A DNA stretch of 64,000 nt from DTU072 sp050309775 (lineage in GTDB: Bacteria > Bacillota > Clostridia > Christensenellales > DTU072), in assembly GCA_050309775.1 (NCBI GenBank), contig JBNRMV010000010.1, forward strand, positions 124,001-188,000, read 5' to 3'. Positions 1 to 8,215 of this stretch are shown piece after piece. Under the pieces are notes generated by a model. It was not told the origin of the DNA and did no database searches. It worked only from the letters and a program-made list of their open reading frames with translations. Within the stretch, counting starts at the first letter, position 1, and every line of letters starts with the position of its first letter. Position numbers and translations under genes: made by a program.

Positions 1-1
1 A

Positions 2-2161
2 ACCACAGTCCTAGGACCGGGAATCAACATAAAAAGAAATCCGCTGTGCGGAAGGAATTTCGAATACTTCAGCGAAGACCCATTGCTTGCAGGCGAACTG
101 GGCGCGGCGTTTGTCAACAGCGTTCAAGCACGGGGAGTAGGCACCTCGTTGAAACACTTTGCGGCAAACTCCCAAGAATACCGCCGCCTTGTCACTTCTT
201 CCGAAGTTGACGAAAGAGCGTTGAGAGAAATATATTTGCCGGCTTTTGAAATCACCGTAAAAAAGGCGCAACCGTACACCATAATGTGCAGCTACAACCC
301 CATAAACGGCGTACACGCCAGCGACAACAAAAAACTTTTGACCGACATTTTGCGCGACGAGTGGGGATATGAAGGTATTGTGATATCCGACTGGGGTGCA
401 GTCAACGACAGAATAAAAGGCATACAGGCAGGACTTGACCTTGAGATGCCCTCCAGCAACGGCGTCAACGATGATGAGATAGCGCTTGCCGTCAAGAATG
501 GCAAGTTGGACGAAAAAGACCTTGATATTGTCGTAGAAAGATTGCTGAAATATGTAAAGAAATGCGCCGAAAACAGAGAGAAAAACGGCGGCAAAAAATG
601 CGACTACAAAGCCCACCACAAAATAGCAAAAAAAGCTGCGGCGGCAGGCGCTGTGCTGCTGAAGAATGCGGCGGATATTTTGCCGCTAAAGGAAGATGCA
701 AACATAGCTGTTGTCGGTTCCATGGCTAAGGTTATGCGGTATCAAGGCAGCGGCAGCAGCCGAATAAACCCCACAGAGCTTGTCAGCTTCACCGACTATC
801 TGGACAAGATAGGCAAGAGTTATGATTATGCGCAAGGATATATTCCTGAGGGCGACGGCAGAAACAAAAAATTGCTGAAAGAAGCCGTAGAAAAAGCCAA
901 AGGCAAAGACTATGTATTGGCATTTATCGGACTTACCGACGAATACGAGTCAGAGGGCTTTGACCGTACTCACCTTGATTTGCCTGAGGGACACAATGAG
1001 TTAATCGAAAAGCTTATTGAAGCAAACGAAAATGTCATAGTAGTGCTGTCTTGCGGTTCTCCCGTCACAATGCCGTGGCTGGGCAAAGTAAAAGGCGTGC
1101 TGAACCTTTATTTAAGCGGTCAGGCCGGCGGCGAGGCATGTTATGACCTGTTGTTTGGCAAGACCTGTCCCAGCGGCAAACTTGCAGAGACTTTCCCTCT
1201 GAGCCTTTCGGACAACCCGGCATACCTTTATTACCAAATGGGACCGCAGACGGTGGAATACAGAGAGAGCATTTTTGTCGGATATCGTTATTTTGACACC
1301 GCAAATAAAGAGGTGCTGTTCCCATTCGGCTATGGATTGTCGTACACGACTTTTGAATACAGCAACCTGACGCTTGACAAAAAGGAAATCAGCGGAAATG
1401 ACATATTGACGGTTTCGTTTGATATCAAAAACACCGGCAACTATGACGGCGCAGAAATAGCGCAAGTTTATGTAAAGGCAGCTGACAGCGAAATCTTTAG
1501 GGAAGAAAAAACTCTGCAAGGCTTTGAGAAGGTATTTTTGAAAAAAGGCGAGAAAAAGACTGTTACGGTATCGTTGGACAAGAGAGCTTTTGCTTTCTAC
1601 AATGTTGAAGAAAAGGACTGGACGGTGGAGGGAGGCAAATACGAAATACTTGTAGGCGCAGCGTCCAATGATATCAGACTTTCCGACACCGTAGAGGCAG
1701 AAAAGGTTGAGTTGCGTATTCCGGACTATAAAGAATCGGCGCCCGTATATTACAATATCGGCGCAGCAAGCAACATTCCCGACCGTCAATTTGAGGCGCT
1801 TTTGGGTCATGAGCTTGTAGAGAACAGAGCACTGAAGAAAGGCGAAATAGACTACAACTCCACGCTTGAAGATGTCAGATGTACGGCATTTGGCAGACTG
1901 GTGCGCTGGGCGGTATATACTTTTTCCGCAGTAGTTCTTCCCAAAGGCTCACCGCTTTATCTGAAAAAGATGGTCAAGATGTCATCTGTGGTTATGCCGT
2001 TGCGCAGTATGTATACCATGACAAACGGACAAATTTCACGGCAGACCGTTGACGGGCTGATAGTGGCGTTCAACGGAAAGTTCTTCAAAGGAATCTTTAT
2101 GGCGCTTAAAGCGCTTGGCAAGAAAAAGCCGGCAAAAAAAGTTGACATATATAAGAAATGA
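2..2161 (+). CDS. Beta-glucosidase-type glycoside hydrolase family 3 (5' end outside window)
   Basis: Hydrolyses terminal beta-linked sugars with retention, probably on cytoplasmic oligosaccharides. The frame is open from base 2, so the start lies upstream; 719 codons are visible. GH3 marks are the KHFAANSQEYRR stretch (substrate-binding Lys-His), the nucleophile Asp in VISDWGA (codon 389-391), the second-domain ESEGFDRTHLDLP region, and a C-terminal fibronectin-III-like domain (NTGNYDGAEIAQVYV). About 150 further residues with a lysine-rich end follow, as in many Clostridia GH3 enzymes. No signal peptide can be judged because the N-terminus is missing. The stop overlaps the next start by 4 nt (ATGA). 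Exact sugar specificity cannot be read from sequence. Confidence 0.93.
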   Translation, partial: TTVLGPGINIKRNPLCGRNFEYFSEDPLLAGELGAAFVNSVQARGVGTSLKHFAANSQEYRRLVTSSEVDERALREIYLPAFEITVKKAQPYTIMCSYNPINGVHASDNKKLLTDILRDEWGYEGIVISDWGAVNDRIKGIQAGLDLEMPSSNGVNDDEIALAVKNGKLDEKDLDIVVERLLKYVKKCAENREKNGGKKCDYKAHHKIAKKAAAAGAVLLKNAADILPLKEDANIAVVGSMAKVMRYQGSGSSRINPTELVSFTDYLDKIGKSYDYAQGYIPEGDGRNKKLLKEAVEKAKGKDYVLAFIGLTDEYESEGFDRTHLDLPEGHNELIEKLIEANENVIVVLSCGSPVTMPWLGKVKGVLNLYLSGQAGGEACYDLLFGKTCPSGKLAETFPLSLSDNPAYLYYQMGPQTVEYRESIFVGYRYFDTANKEVLFPFGYGLSYTTFEYSNLTLDKKEISGNDILTVSFDIKNTGNYDGAEIAQVYVKAADSEIFREEKTLQGFEKVFLKKGEKKTVTVSLDKRAFAFYNVEEKDWTVEGGKYEILVGAASNDIRLSDTVEAEKVELRIPDYKESAPVYYNIGAASNIPDRQFEALLGHELVENRALKKGEIDYNSTLEDVRCTAFGRLVRWAVYTFSAVVLPKGSPLYLKKMVKMSSVVMPLRSMYTMTNGQISRQTVDGLIVAFNGKFFKGIFMALKALGKKKPAKKVDIYKK

Positions 2162-2739
2162 GCATAGTTATTGCCAGCAACAACGCACACAAAATAACCG
2201 AAATCAAGGACATGCTCGGCGGTTTTTTTGACCGAGTTTTGTCCTTGAAAGAATTGGACATTCATATAGAGGTTGAGGAAACAGGCTCAACCTTTTATGA
2301 AAATGCGCTGCTCAAAGCCAAAGAAATTTCACGCATAACGGGCATGACGGCGCTTGCAGACGACTCAGGGCTTGAAGTTGAGGCGCTGGGTGGAGCGCCG
2401 GGTGTGTTTTCGGCACGATTTGCCGGAGAGCCTTGCAACGACAAAAAGAACAATGCGTTCTTGCTGAAAAAACTAGAAGGCGTGACAAACAGGAAAGCGG
2501 CTTTTGTGTCGTGTATAGTATTATATTTTCCAAACGGCGACATAATTTCGGCAGAGGGCAGGACAGAGGGAGAAATAATCCTTGAGGAGAAAGGGGCCGG
2601 CGGCTTTGGTTATGACCCGTTGTTTTATTCATATGATTTGAAAAAGACTTTCGGCGAGGCAAGCAGTCAGGAAAAAAACACAGTGTCGCACAGAAGCAGG
2701 GCTTTGCTGGCGGTGCGGCAAAAACTTCTCGGACGATAA
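2158..2739 (+). CDS. rdgB: XTP/dITP diphosphatase, RdgB/HAM1 family
   Basis: Cleaves non-canonical purine nucleoside triphosphates (XTP, dITP, ITP) to the monophosphate plus pyrophosphate, keeping deaminated purines out of nucleic acids. The 193-residue protein has the family motifs in order: SNNAHKITEI at the N-terminus (triphosphate contact), TFYENALLKAK, the metal-binding ADDSGLEVEAL, GGFGYDPLF and SHRSRAL near the end. Length is normal. The start ATG overlaps the stop of the upstream glycosidase by 4 nt and has no separate strong Shine-Dalgarno, so translation is probably coupled. There is no functional link between the two; the pairing looks like chance operon packing. Confidence 0.95.
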   Translation: MSIVIASNNAHKITEIKDMLGGFFDRVLSLKELDIHIEVEETGSTFYENALLKAKEISRITGMTALADDSGLEVEALGGAPGVFSARFAGEPCNDKKNNAFLLKKLEGVTNRKAAFVSCIVLYFPNGDIISAEGRTEGEIILEEKGAGGFGYDPLFYSYDLKKTFGEASSQEKNTVSHRSRALLAVRQKLLGR

Positions 2740-2803
2740 AAGAACTATAAAATCATAGCAGACAGCCCGACTTAAAGAATTTCGATTTTTTGTATCATTT
2801 CGG

Positions 2804-2832
2804 TTGACAAACAGGGCGGCTTTTATTATACT
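2804..2832 (+). promoter_or_regulatory. Promoter of the seven-tRNA array
   Basis: TTGACA (2804-2809), 17-bp spacer, TATACT (2827-2832), ending 21 bp before the first tRNA. Near-consensus sigma-A promoter. Confidence 0.75.
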
Positions 2833-2853
2833 AGTTTAGCGTCTTAAGGAAGC

Positions 2854-2927
<74 letters not shown>

Positions 2928-2981
2928 ATAAAGACAAGTAGCGCACCTTGAAAAGCAGAATAATGAATAGTAACTAATTGT

Positions 2982-3058
2982 GAGCCAGTAGCTCAGCTGG
3001 ATAGAGCAACGGCCTTCTAAGCCGTAGGTCAGGGGTTCGAATCCCTTCTGGCTCGCCA
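2982..3058 (+). tRNA. tRNA-Arg(TCT)
   Basis: Acceptor GAGCCAG/CTGGCTC, anticodon stem ACGGC/GCCGT with loop CTTCTAA (anticodon TCT, reads AGA), encoded CCA. Confidence 0.96.
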
Positions 3059-3064
3059 TATTAC

Positions 3065-3142
3065 GGTGGGTATAGCTCAGTTGGTTAGAGCGCCAGATTG
3101 TGGCTCTGGAGGTCGTGGGTTCGATTCCCATTACTCACCCCA
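3065..3142 (+). tRNA. tRNA-His(GTG)
   Basis: Anticodon stem CCAGA/TCTGG with loop TTGTGGC (anticodon GTG). The acceptor GTGGGTA/TACTCAC is preceded by a genome-encoded G at 3065 that can pair with discriminator C 3139: the G-1 typical of tRNA-His. CCA at 3140-3142. Confidence 0.96.
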
Positions 3143-3155
3143 AAAAGACACATGA

Positions 3156-3230
3156 TGGGGTGTAGCCAAGCGGTAAGGCACGGGACTTTGACTCCCGCAT
3201 TCGTAGGTTCAAATCCTGCCACCCCAGCCA
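3156..3230 (+). tRNA. tRNA-Gln(TTG)
   Basis: Acceptor TGGGGTG/CACCCCA, anticodon stem CGGGA/TCCCG with loop CTTTGAC (anticodon TTG), encoded CCA. Confidence 0.96.
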
Positions 3231-3237
3231 AACATAT

Positions 3238-3313
3238 GATCCATTAGCTCAGTCGGTAGAGCACTTGACTTTTAATCAAGGTGTCCGGAGTTCGAATCTC
3301 CGATGGATCACCA
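3238..3313 (+). tRNA. tRNA-Lys(TTT)
   Basis: Acceptor GATCCAT/ATGGATC, anticodon stem CTTGA/TCAAG with loop CTTTTAA (anticodon TTT), encoded CCA. Confidence 0.96.
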
Positions 3314-3330
3314 TAACACAGAACCAACAT

Positions 3331-3414
3331 GCGACCGTGGCGGAATTGGCAGACGCGCTAGACTTAGGATCTAGTATCTAAGATGTGGGAGTTCAAGTCT
3401 CTTCGGTCGCACCA
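3331..3414 (+). tRNA. tRNA-Leu(TAG)
   Basis: Class II tRNA with a long variable arm. Acceptor GCGACCG/CGGTCGC, anticodon stem CTAGA/TCTAG with loop CTTAGGA (anticodon TAG), encoded CCA. Confidence 0.95.
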
Positions 3415-3430
3415 CCAAAACAACCAATAT

Positions 3431-3505
3431 GCGGGAGTGGCTCAGTGGTAGAGCGTTGCCTTGCCAAGGCAAATGTCGCGGGTCCGAATCCCGTCTCCCG
3501 CTCCA
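3431..3505 (+). tRNA. tRNA-Gly(GCC)
   Basis: Acceptor GCGGGAG/CTCCCGC, anticodon stem TTGCC/GGCAA with loop TTGCCAA (anticodon GCC), encoded CCA. Last gene of the array. Its T-arm has an inverted 14-nt complement at 3556-3569. Confidence 0.96.
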
Positions 3506-3510
3506 TATGA

Positions 3511-3536
3511 AAAAGGCACGATTATTCGTGCCTTTT
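3511..3536 (+). terminator. Intrinsic terminator after the tRNA array
   Basis: Perfect 10-bp stem AAAAGGCACG/CGTGCCTTTT with a 6-nt loop, 5 nt after the last tRNA. Confidence 0.85.
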
Positions 3537-3554
3537 ACCATATAAAGTAGTCTA

Positions 3555-3571
3555 TCGGGATTCGGACCCGA
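3555..3571 (-). other. Isolated tRNA T-arm-like fragment, minus strand
   Basis: Read on the minus strand, this 17-mer is a perfect T-arm: stem TCGGG/CCCGA around loop TCCGAAT. Its core (3556-3569) is the exact reverse complement of the tRNA-Gly(GCC) T-arm at 3480-3493. No matching acceptor 5' strand, D-arm or anticodon arm is found nearby, so it is not a functional tRNA. It lies in the 338-bp gene-free stretch 3506-3844, which otherwise holds the array terminator, a promoter-like element and a weak CCCCT/AGGGG hairpin (3720-3736). Confidence 0.5.
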
Positions 3572-3634
3572 GAGGGCGCGAAGGGAAAAAAGGACTTTTT
3601 CATTATAAATTGTTATAAATTTGTTAAATAACTA

Positions 3635-3661
3635 TTGACATCGTGTAGCACATAATATAAC
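3635..3661 (+). promoter_or_regulatory. Candidate promoter of the GH2 gene
   Basis: TTGACA (3635-3640) and TATAAC (3656-3661) with a short 15-bp spacer; TAACAT at 17 bp is the alternative -10. About 180 nt of leader would precede the gene. Confidence 0.45.
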
Positions 3662-3844
3662 ATTTAATTATTGAAAGAACTTTGGGAGTCCAGAGTCGGC
3701 AGGGATTCTATTTATGGAACCCCTTTTTTATAGGGGATGGGATGAGAGAATTTTGTACATATGAACAATAGTTTTATAAGTAAAAAAAAGGTTTAATAAT
3801 TCTAGATGCGTAGGTAGTTGAAAAAAAATGTACAAGGTGAATTT

Positions 3845-6388
3845 ATGAATTATCTGAAAAAAATATGTTTGAACGGAATATGGAACATGAGCCAAAGGGG
3901 CCAAGAGAAGGTTTTTAGCGCAAAACTGCCGGGTACCAATTATGAGGCTCTCATTGAGAGCGGCGCATTGCCCGATGTTTTTTTCGGAATGAATGAAAAG
4001 GACGCAAAGTGGGTGGGTGAGAGGGATTGGCAGTTCAGCCGAACATTTTATGCCGATGCCGAGTTGTTAAGCAAGGACTATATCTTTTTGAAAATATCCG
4101 GTGTTGACACATTGGCGGATATATTTATCAATGAAAATTCTGTGGCTCATACCGAAAACGCCCATGCAGATTATTGTTTTGACATAAAGAGCCTTCTTAT
4201 TGAAGGGGAAAACAGCATAAGAATTTATATCTGCTCCCCAATAAATTTTGTCAAGCGGCGCCAAAAAGAAGAAAGGTTTCCGCACAGTATGATGGGTATA
4301 AGCGGATTTATGCATATGCGAAAACCTGCCTATCAGTTTGGCTGGGACTGGGGTCCGATATTGCCGCCGTCGGGAGTGAGCGGCGACATATTTATTGAGG
4401 GTTTCTCAAGGGCGTATATTGAAGAAGTCGAAATAACCCAACAACATTCCGACTGCGTTACGCTGAAAGTCGTGACGGATATTCAATGTCTGAACTACAA
4501 AGGCTTGAAATTGCTTTTGAAAGTCAGTGACTCGGAGGGCAACATTGTATGTCAAGAGAGAGTGCCTATCAATGAGTTGCGCACAATAGCCGAAATAGAA
4601 ATCGAAGAACCGCAATTGTGGATGCCGAACGGATACAACAACAAAAAAATTCAGCCGTTGTACACCGTTGAAGTATCCATATTGCATTTGGACAGCGCAA
4701 TCGACACAAAGGAATATGCCGTTGGATTGCGTACGATAGAACTGGACATACAGCCTGACGAATACGGCAATCAGTTTGCTTTCATCGTAAACGGAGTCAG
4801 AATCTTTGCAAAGGGCGGCAATTGGATTCCTTCCGACAGCTTTATTTCCCAAACAAGCGACGAAAAACTTGATTATTTGATAAAAAGCTGCTCCGATGCC
4901 AACATGAATATGATACGCGTTTGGGGCGGCGGATATTATGAGAGCGACAAATTTTATGAGCTTTGCGACAAGTACGGCATACTGGTTTGGCAGGATTTTG
5001 CTTTCGCATGTCAGCCTTATCCGCTTTTTGATGAGGATTATGTCGAGAATGTAAAAACCGAAGTTTTCAGCAACATCAAGCGATTGCGCCACCGCGCCTC
5101 TCTTGCGCTTTGGTGCGGAAACAATGAAATAGAGGCATTGTCTTTTGCGTGGAGAACAAATAGCAAATATGTCAGCGGTATGGAGAAATTCTTTTATCAT
5201 ACGCTCCCCGAATGGGTGGAAAAACTTGACAAACAAACGCCGTATTGGTACGGTTCGCCGTCGGGAGGCGCATTCCTGAAAGACATAAACTCTGACAACC
5301 GCGGCGACACGCACTTGTGGCATGTATGGCATGGGCTTATGCCTTTCACTTATTACAAAAAGCGTTTCACCAGGTTTTGCAGCGAGTTTGGTTTTGAGTC
5401 GTTGCCTTCATTTGATACCATAAAGACCTTTGCCGAACCCAAAGATTTTTCACTTTTTTCGGAAGTCATGCTTTGGCATCAGAAGTGCCGCAGCGGCAAC
5501 AGTAAAATGATGTATTATATGGTTGACAACTATTGCATTCCCGAAAAGTTTTTTGAGTTGATTTACATATCGCAATTGGTGCAAGCCGAAAGTATCAGAC
5601 ACGCTGTGGAGCATTGGCGCAGAAACGGCGGCAGATGCAACGGAGCGCTATACTGGCAAATAAACGACTGTTGGCCGGTGCTTAGCTGGTCCAGCATGGA
5701 TTATCAAGGCGGCTGGAAAGCGCTGCAATATTTTGCAAAGAGGTTTTTTGCGCCGTTGGCGGTATCTGTTGACAACGACAAAAACCAAATATCCGTATTT
5801 GCCGTCAACGAAACTGATACGGATTTCAAAGGAAAGCTAAAATGGCGGTTGCTAGGTTTTGACAACGAAACGCTGGCAGACGGAGGGGCGGAAATAATCG
5901 CAGAGAGTTGCGGAAAGGCAAAAATAACCGCAAAAATTCCTCAAATGCTTTTCAATAAGAGAAAAAATAGCAGCTACATTGTGGCAGAACTTGTCGACAA
6001 TGAGGGGAATATAGTATCAAGCAATACACACTATTTTGTCAAAACACGGCAGCTGAAATTACAAAATGCAAATATCTCCGTTGTTGCGGAAAAGACGGAA
6101 AATGGGCATAAGCTGACGCTGTCAAGCAATACTTTGGCGAAAAATGTAATGTTGAGCATTGAGGGTATGACGCAGCCTTTCAGCGACAACTTTTTTGATT
6201 TGTCAAAAGATGTCAAAAAAGAGGTATTTTGCAATTATGACGGCGAAGACATCAAAAGCCGTTTGACAATTGTTTGTTACAACAATGTTACGCCAAAATA
6301 TGCTCGGATTCGTGAAAAAATGATTAAATTTATCATTGCGGCAAAACCTATCAATATAGCATCGTGGGTGGCGTATAAATTTGCATAA
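3845..6388 (+). CDS. Beta-mannosidase-like glycoside hydrolase family 2
   Basis: Removes beta-linked mannose, or a related sugar, from the non-reducing end of oligosaccharides. The ATG at 3845 is chosen because AAGGTGA lies 4 nt upstream; a TTG at 3818 is in frame but has no ribosome site. The 847-residue protein shows the GH2 layout: N-terminal jelly-roll with the WDWGP signature, an immunoglobulin-like domain, then the TIM barrel with NGVRIFAKGGNWIPSD, MIRVWGGGYYESD, the acid/base Glu in WCGNNEIE and the nucleophile Glu in CSEFGFES. WDWGP and GGNWIPSD favour beta-mannosidase over beta-galactosidase or glucuronidase. No signal peptide, so intracellular. It stands alone downstream of the tRNA array. 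Confidence 0.9.
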   Translation: MNYLKKICLNGIWNMSQRGQEKVFSAKLPGTNYEALIESGALPDVFFGMNEKDAKWVGERDWQFSRTFYADAELLSKDYIFLKISGVDTLADIFINENSVAHTENAHADYCFDIKSLLIEGENSIRIYICSPINFVKRRQKEERFPHSMMGISGFMHMRKPAYQFGWDWGPILPPSGVSGDIFIEGFSRAYIEEVEITQQHSDCVTLKVVTDIQCLNYKGLKLLLKVSDSEGNIVCQERVPINELRTIAEIEIEEPQLWMPNGYNNKKIQPLYTVEVSILHLDSAIDTKEYAVGLRTIELDIQPDEYGNQFAFIVNGVRIFAKGGNWIPSDSFISQTSDEKLDYLIKSCSDANMNMIRVWGGGYYESDKFYELCDKYGILVWQDFAFACQPYPLFDEDYVENVKTEVFSNIKRLRHRASLALWCGNNEIEALSFAWRTNSKYVSGMEKFFYHTLPEWVEKLDKQTPYWYGSPSGGAFLKDINSDNRGDTHLWHVWHGLMPFTYYKKRFTRFCSEFGFESLPSFDTIKTFAEPKDFSLFSEVMLWHQKCRSGNSKMMYYMVDNYCIPEKFFELIYISQLVQAESIRHAVEHWRRNGGRCNGALYWQINDCWPVLSWSSMDYQGGWKALQYFAKRFFAPLAVSVDNDKNQISVFAVNETDTDFKGKLKWRLLGFDNETLADGGAEIIAESCGKAKITAKIPQMLFNKRKNSSYIVAELVDNEGNIVSSNTHYFVKTRQLKLQNANISVVAEKTENGHKLTLSSNTLAKNVMLSIEGMTQPFSDNFFDLSKDVKKEVFCNYDGEDIKSRLTIVCYNNVTPKYARIREKMIKFIIAAKPINIASWVAYKFA

Positions 6389-6426
6389 CCTTATAAAAGG
6401 TGAGCCAAGCTAATAGTATAAATGTT

Positions 6427-6455
6427 TTGACTTTATATTTGGGCGGTGTTATGAT
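6427..6455 (+). promoter_or_regulatory. Promoter of the O-antigen-ligase-like gene
   Basis: TTGACT (6427-6432), 17-bp spacer, TATGAT (6450-6455), 21 bp before the start codon, with TAGGAG as Shine-Dalgarno. Confidence 0.6.
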
Positions 6456-6476
6456 AGACAACGATAGGAGAGAAAA

Positions 6477-7916
6477 ATGAATATAAGTCAAAACCGAAAG
6501 TTTGTGGCGGTGTCGAAAGCTGCCGAAAGGTTTTTTCTTTCGGATTTATATATAGCAATAATTGCAGCAATCGGAATAGTGGGGTTTGTTTTCAAACTGG
6601 AGTTGTATGCCATATATGTTATGGCGTTTTTCGGAGCTTTGAGCTGGGCGTTTTGCAGAGAGCTGCTGCCCAGTTTTTTGTCGCTTGCCATAATAGCCAT
6701 GACGCCGCTTGCAAGATACGGCGAAGTGTCATATTTTGTTCCCGACTTATTTTATGCGCTGATTTTTATTGTGCCTGCCGTTGTGGCGCGTTTGATTTTG
6801 TTTCCGCCGAGGTTCAGATTGGGAAGGTTTTTTGCGCCGACGCTTGCCGTAACAATAGCCATAACGCTGGGAGGTCTTTTTTCTATAAAAATATCCGACT
6901 ATTTCTCCATGCCGTCGCTGTATTATACCATTGGGTTGGGAGTGGCTATGCTGGGAATTTATATGTTTTTGGAGTCGGATATTTCACGCAAAAACAAGGA
7001 CATTGCGCAGCATTTTTCAAAAATGATGGTGGCGGTGGGCATAATGGGTATAGCCATGATATTCAGCAATTATATAAGATACGGCGACCTGATAGAAAAC
7101 CGCTTTTATTTATTTGTCGGACACTTTCAATGGGGAAACAATCTCTCCAACAATCTTTTGCTGTCCATGCCCTTTGCTTTTTATCTTGCGACAAAAGAGC
7201 GTTTTTCGTTGATTTATTTTATTATCGGAGTGGTGGAATATGCCGCACTGGTGCTTTCTTTGTCGCGCGGAGGCATAATATTCGGCAGTTTAATGTTCCC
7301 GTTTGTATTGATAGCTACTTTTGTGGCGGCAAAAAAGAATAGGATACTGTTCCTGATTGCGCTGGCGGCAATGCTGGCGGCATTATATTTTGTTTTTTCC
7401 AAGTGGATGGCGCCGCTTGTAAACAACCTGAAAGCCTTTGTCGAAGTCAGCGGCGATGAAGCGCGCGTAAATCTTTACAAATTGGCATGGGAAAATTTCT
7501 TGCGCTACCCTGTTTTCGGAACGGGACTGGGTTTCAACGGAGGCGCATATTATCACCCTCAGCCTATGGCTATGTATTGGTACCATTCGACAATTTTTCA
7601 AATAATAGGCAGTTTGGGCGCAGTCGGCTTGATTGCGTATGCATACCAGGCATTTGCGCAAGCAAAGGCGCTGTTTAGGGTGCGCAGCAAGTTCAATCTT
7701 TTTGCTGCGCTTGCCATAATCGGCTTTGCTGGTTACTCTATGGTAAATGTCGGATATTTTGTGCCGTTGCCCTTTGTCGTTATGATGACATATATGTTTG
7801 TCGTCGTCGACCGCCACAATGATACCCTTCTTGCAAACAAAGGTATGTTGCTTGAAGAACAAATATCGCGCCGGCAGAACCTCCATAAAATAATTGACAA
7901 AAGCCACGAACGATAA
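6477..7916 (+). CDS. O-antigen ligase / Wzy-like polytopic membrane protein
   Basis: Likely transfers or polymerises surface glycan on the outer face of the membrane. The 479-residue protein has about a dozen hydrophobic segments. The family hallmark is the loop region near residues 330-400: LSLSRGG before a membrane segment, then WENFLRYPVFGTGLGFNGG and a HST motif near the end of the loop, as in the O-antigen ligase superfamily (PF04932). TAGGAG lies upstream of the ATG. There are no glycosyltransferase neighbours, so the polymer is unknown; teichuronic-type or capsular glycan would fit a monoderm. The end of this gene carries the consensus promoter of the following tRNA-Pro. Confidence 0.75.
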   Translation: MNISQNRKFVAVSKAAERFFLSDLYIAIIAAIGIVGFVFKLELYAIYVMAFFGALSWAFCRELLPSFLSLAIIAMTPLARYGEVSYFVPDLFYALIFIVPAVVARLILFPPRFRLGRFFAPTLAVTIAITLGGLFSIKISDYFSMPSLYYTIGLGVAMLGIYMFLESDISRKNKDIAQHFSKMMVAVGIMGIAMIFSNYIRYGDLIENRFYLFVGHFQWGNNLSNNLLLSMPFAFYLATKERFSLIYFIIGVVEYAALVLSLSRGGIIFGSLMFPFVLIATFVAAKKNRILFLIALAAMLAALYFVFSKWMAPLVNNLKAFVEVSGDEARVNLYKLAWENFLRYPVFGTGLGFNGGAYYHPQPMAMYWYHSTIFQIIGSLGAVGLIAYAYQAFAQAKALFRVRSKFNLFAALAIIGFAGYSMVNVGYFVPLPFVVMMTYMFVVVDRHNDTLLANKGMLLEEQISRRQNLHKIIDKSHER

Positions 7917-7922
7917 TATAAT
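7894..7922 (+). promoter_or_regulatory. Consensus promoter of tRNA-Pro
   Basis: TTGACA (7894-7899), 17-bp spacer, TATAAT (7917-7922). The -35 sits inside the 3' end of the preceding coding region and the -10 starts just after its stop. Confidence 0.8.
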
Positions 7923-7951
7923 GTATAAAGGCTTTTAGCAAGAAACAATAT

Positions 7952-8028
7952 CTGGGTATGGCGCAGCTTGGTAGCGCGCTTGAATGGGGTTCAAGAGGCC
8001 GGAGGTTCAAATCCTCTTACCCAGACCA
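7952..8028 (+). tRNA. tRNA-Pro(GGG)
   Basis: Acceptor CTGGGTA/TACCCAG, anticodon stem CTTGA/TCAAG with loop ATGGGGT (anticodon GGG, reads CCC), encoded CCA. Confidence 0.95.
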
Positions 8029-8043
8029 ATAAAGGCACAAAAT

Positions 8044-8077
8044 CACCGTTTTTAATGTTTTTAGAACGGTGTTTTTT
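8044..8077 (+). terminator. Terminator of tRNA-Pro
   Basis: Stem CACCGTT/AACGGTG followed by six T. Confidence 0.8.
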
Positions 8078-8157
8078 CTTTTAGGACATAGTTATATAAC
8101 AAAGTTCCCCAAAGAACTTAATTGGCAGCAAGGCAAAAGCCGCAAAGCTTTTTGATA

Positions 8158-8186
8158 TTGCATTTTTTATGTTTTCTATGTATAAT
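8158..8186 (+). promoter_or_regulatory. Promoter of the membrane-protein gene at 8216
   Basis: TTGCAT (8158-8163), 17-bp spacer, TATAAT (8181-8186); start codon 30 bp downstream with TTAGGAG. Confidence 0.65.
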
Positions 8187-8215
8187 ATAAAAGATTTAAT
8201 TATTAGGAGTTCCGT

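Noticed and set aside
1112..1810. Long minus-strand frame inside the GH3 gene
   Set aside because: Shadow of a well-supported gene with no ribosome site; the same holds for 4406-5332 in the GH2 gene and 29027-29935 over prfA.
3818..3844. Upstream TTG start for the GH2 gene
   Set aside because: The ATG at 3845 has AAGGTGA correctly placed; the TTG has none.
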